Shown one piece after another: positions 63,649 to 64,000 of a stretch of DNA of 64,000 nt; position 1 is the stretch's first letter, and every line of letters starts with the position of its first letter. Under the pieces are notes generated by a model that did not search any database, was not told the DNA's origin, and worked only from the letters and a program-made list of their open reading frames with translations. Both the position numbers and the translations under genes were made by a program. This stretch comes from Limnephilus marmoratus (taxonomy: Eukaryota; Arthropoda; Insecta; Trichoptera; Limnephilidae), in contig OU862927.1 in NCBI GenBank assembly GCA_917880885.1, positions 19,361,450 through 19,425,449 of the forward strand. The letters are read 5' to 3'.

Positions 63649-64000
63649 CGCGTATTTCCAAAACCTACCGGTTCAGTCGCTCTAGCGACAATTTATATTT
63701 TAAATATACCTCTATTTATTTTTTATCACATTGCAAAAATTGTTCTAAAATCTAGATAAAATAATCTTTCTGATGTGTATATTAGAAATTAATAATTTTA
63801 TTTCTAAATATTTAAATTTTGATATTATTCCCATGTATTTTAAAAACACCTCTATATTAATAATTTTTTATCAATTTACAAAAACAAAAATTGTTCTAAA
63901 ATCTAGATAAAGTAATCTTTTCGTATATTAGAAATTAATAATTTTATTTCTAAATATTTAAATTTTGATATTGAAAATGTAAAGCGACTAACTGGTGTAG
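63649..64000. mobile_element. Second copy of the GCGTATTTACAA element, cut by window end
   Basis: CGCGTATTTCCAAAACCTAC, GTTCAGTCGC and ATATACCTCTAT, followed by AAATCTAGATAAAATAATC, as in 15088-15322. The inner part is present twice (63690-63830 and 63838-63975). The target was CCCGGG in a SINE-B. The right end is probably just beyond the window. Confidence 0.75.

Overview
The window is AT-rich eukaryotic DNA made almost entirely of transposable-element remains, many inserted inside one another. I found no host protein-coding gene, no rRNA, no tRNA gene I would call functional, and no CRISPR array or bacterial-type operon. The mixture of Jockey-, RTE- and CR1-like LINEs, an irritans-type mariner, tRNA-headed SINEs, Helitron-like elements ending in CTAG, and many TIR/foldback elements points to an insect. 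A lepidopteran is my best guess, but the order cannot be fixed from this sequence.

Layout. 1-7.2 kb: 3' parts of Jockey-type and RTE-type reverse transcriptases, mostly reverse strand, cut by a SINE and a TTAA-flanked MITE. 7.6-9.3 kb: two tandem-repeat blocks. 9.3-10.9 kb: nested SINEs. 11.0-13.6 kb: a TAA-flanked TIR element, then a nest of three inverted-repeat elements. 15-15.8 kb: an internally deleted mariner split by a 235-bp element with an 8-bp duplication. 16.5-24 kb: MITEs, a SINE split by a TA-flanked MITE, a LINE with a clear target-site duplication, and a CR1-like RT relic. 25.5-31.2 kb: Helitron-like elements, including a long heat-shock-element-like array. 32.7-41.9 kb: a 240-bp perfect-type hairpin, SINEs and G-rich Helitron-like ends. 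42-46.3 kb: CR1-like LINE 3' halves and an hAT-like insertion. 46.3-58.3 kb: Helitron-like fragments, foldback elements, four insertions of one TTAA MITE family in the window as a whole (two here), and more LINE tails. 59.8-62.4 kb: two more inverted-repeat elements. The last 0.5 kb: a SINE tail carrying a second copy of the element found in the mariner.

What stands out. (1) Five loci carry a CTGANGA - stem II - GAAA core followed by a short palindrome ending in UH, the layout of hammerhead ribozymes with a minimal stem III; three of the loci lie in foldback elements. (2) A Helitron-like element near 25.7 kb carries about 32 TTC/GAA-type units in uninterrupted 5-bp phase, like a giant heat-shock-factor site. 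(3) The CR1-like LINE and an unrelated-looking SINE share the same two-stem 3' hairpin, implying a LINE-SINE partnership. (4) Several nested insertions can be resolved to the base through their target duplications (TTAA, TGAA, TA, TAA, CCCCGGGG, CTCCCAAC, and a 12-bp LINE duplication). All functional statements rest on reading the sequence by eye and on general knowledge of the families.
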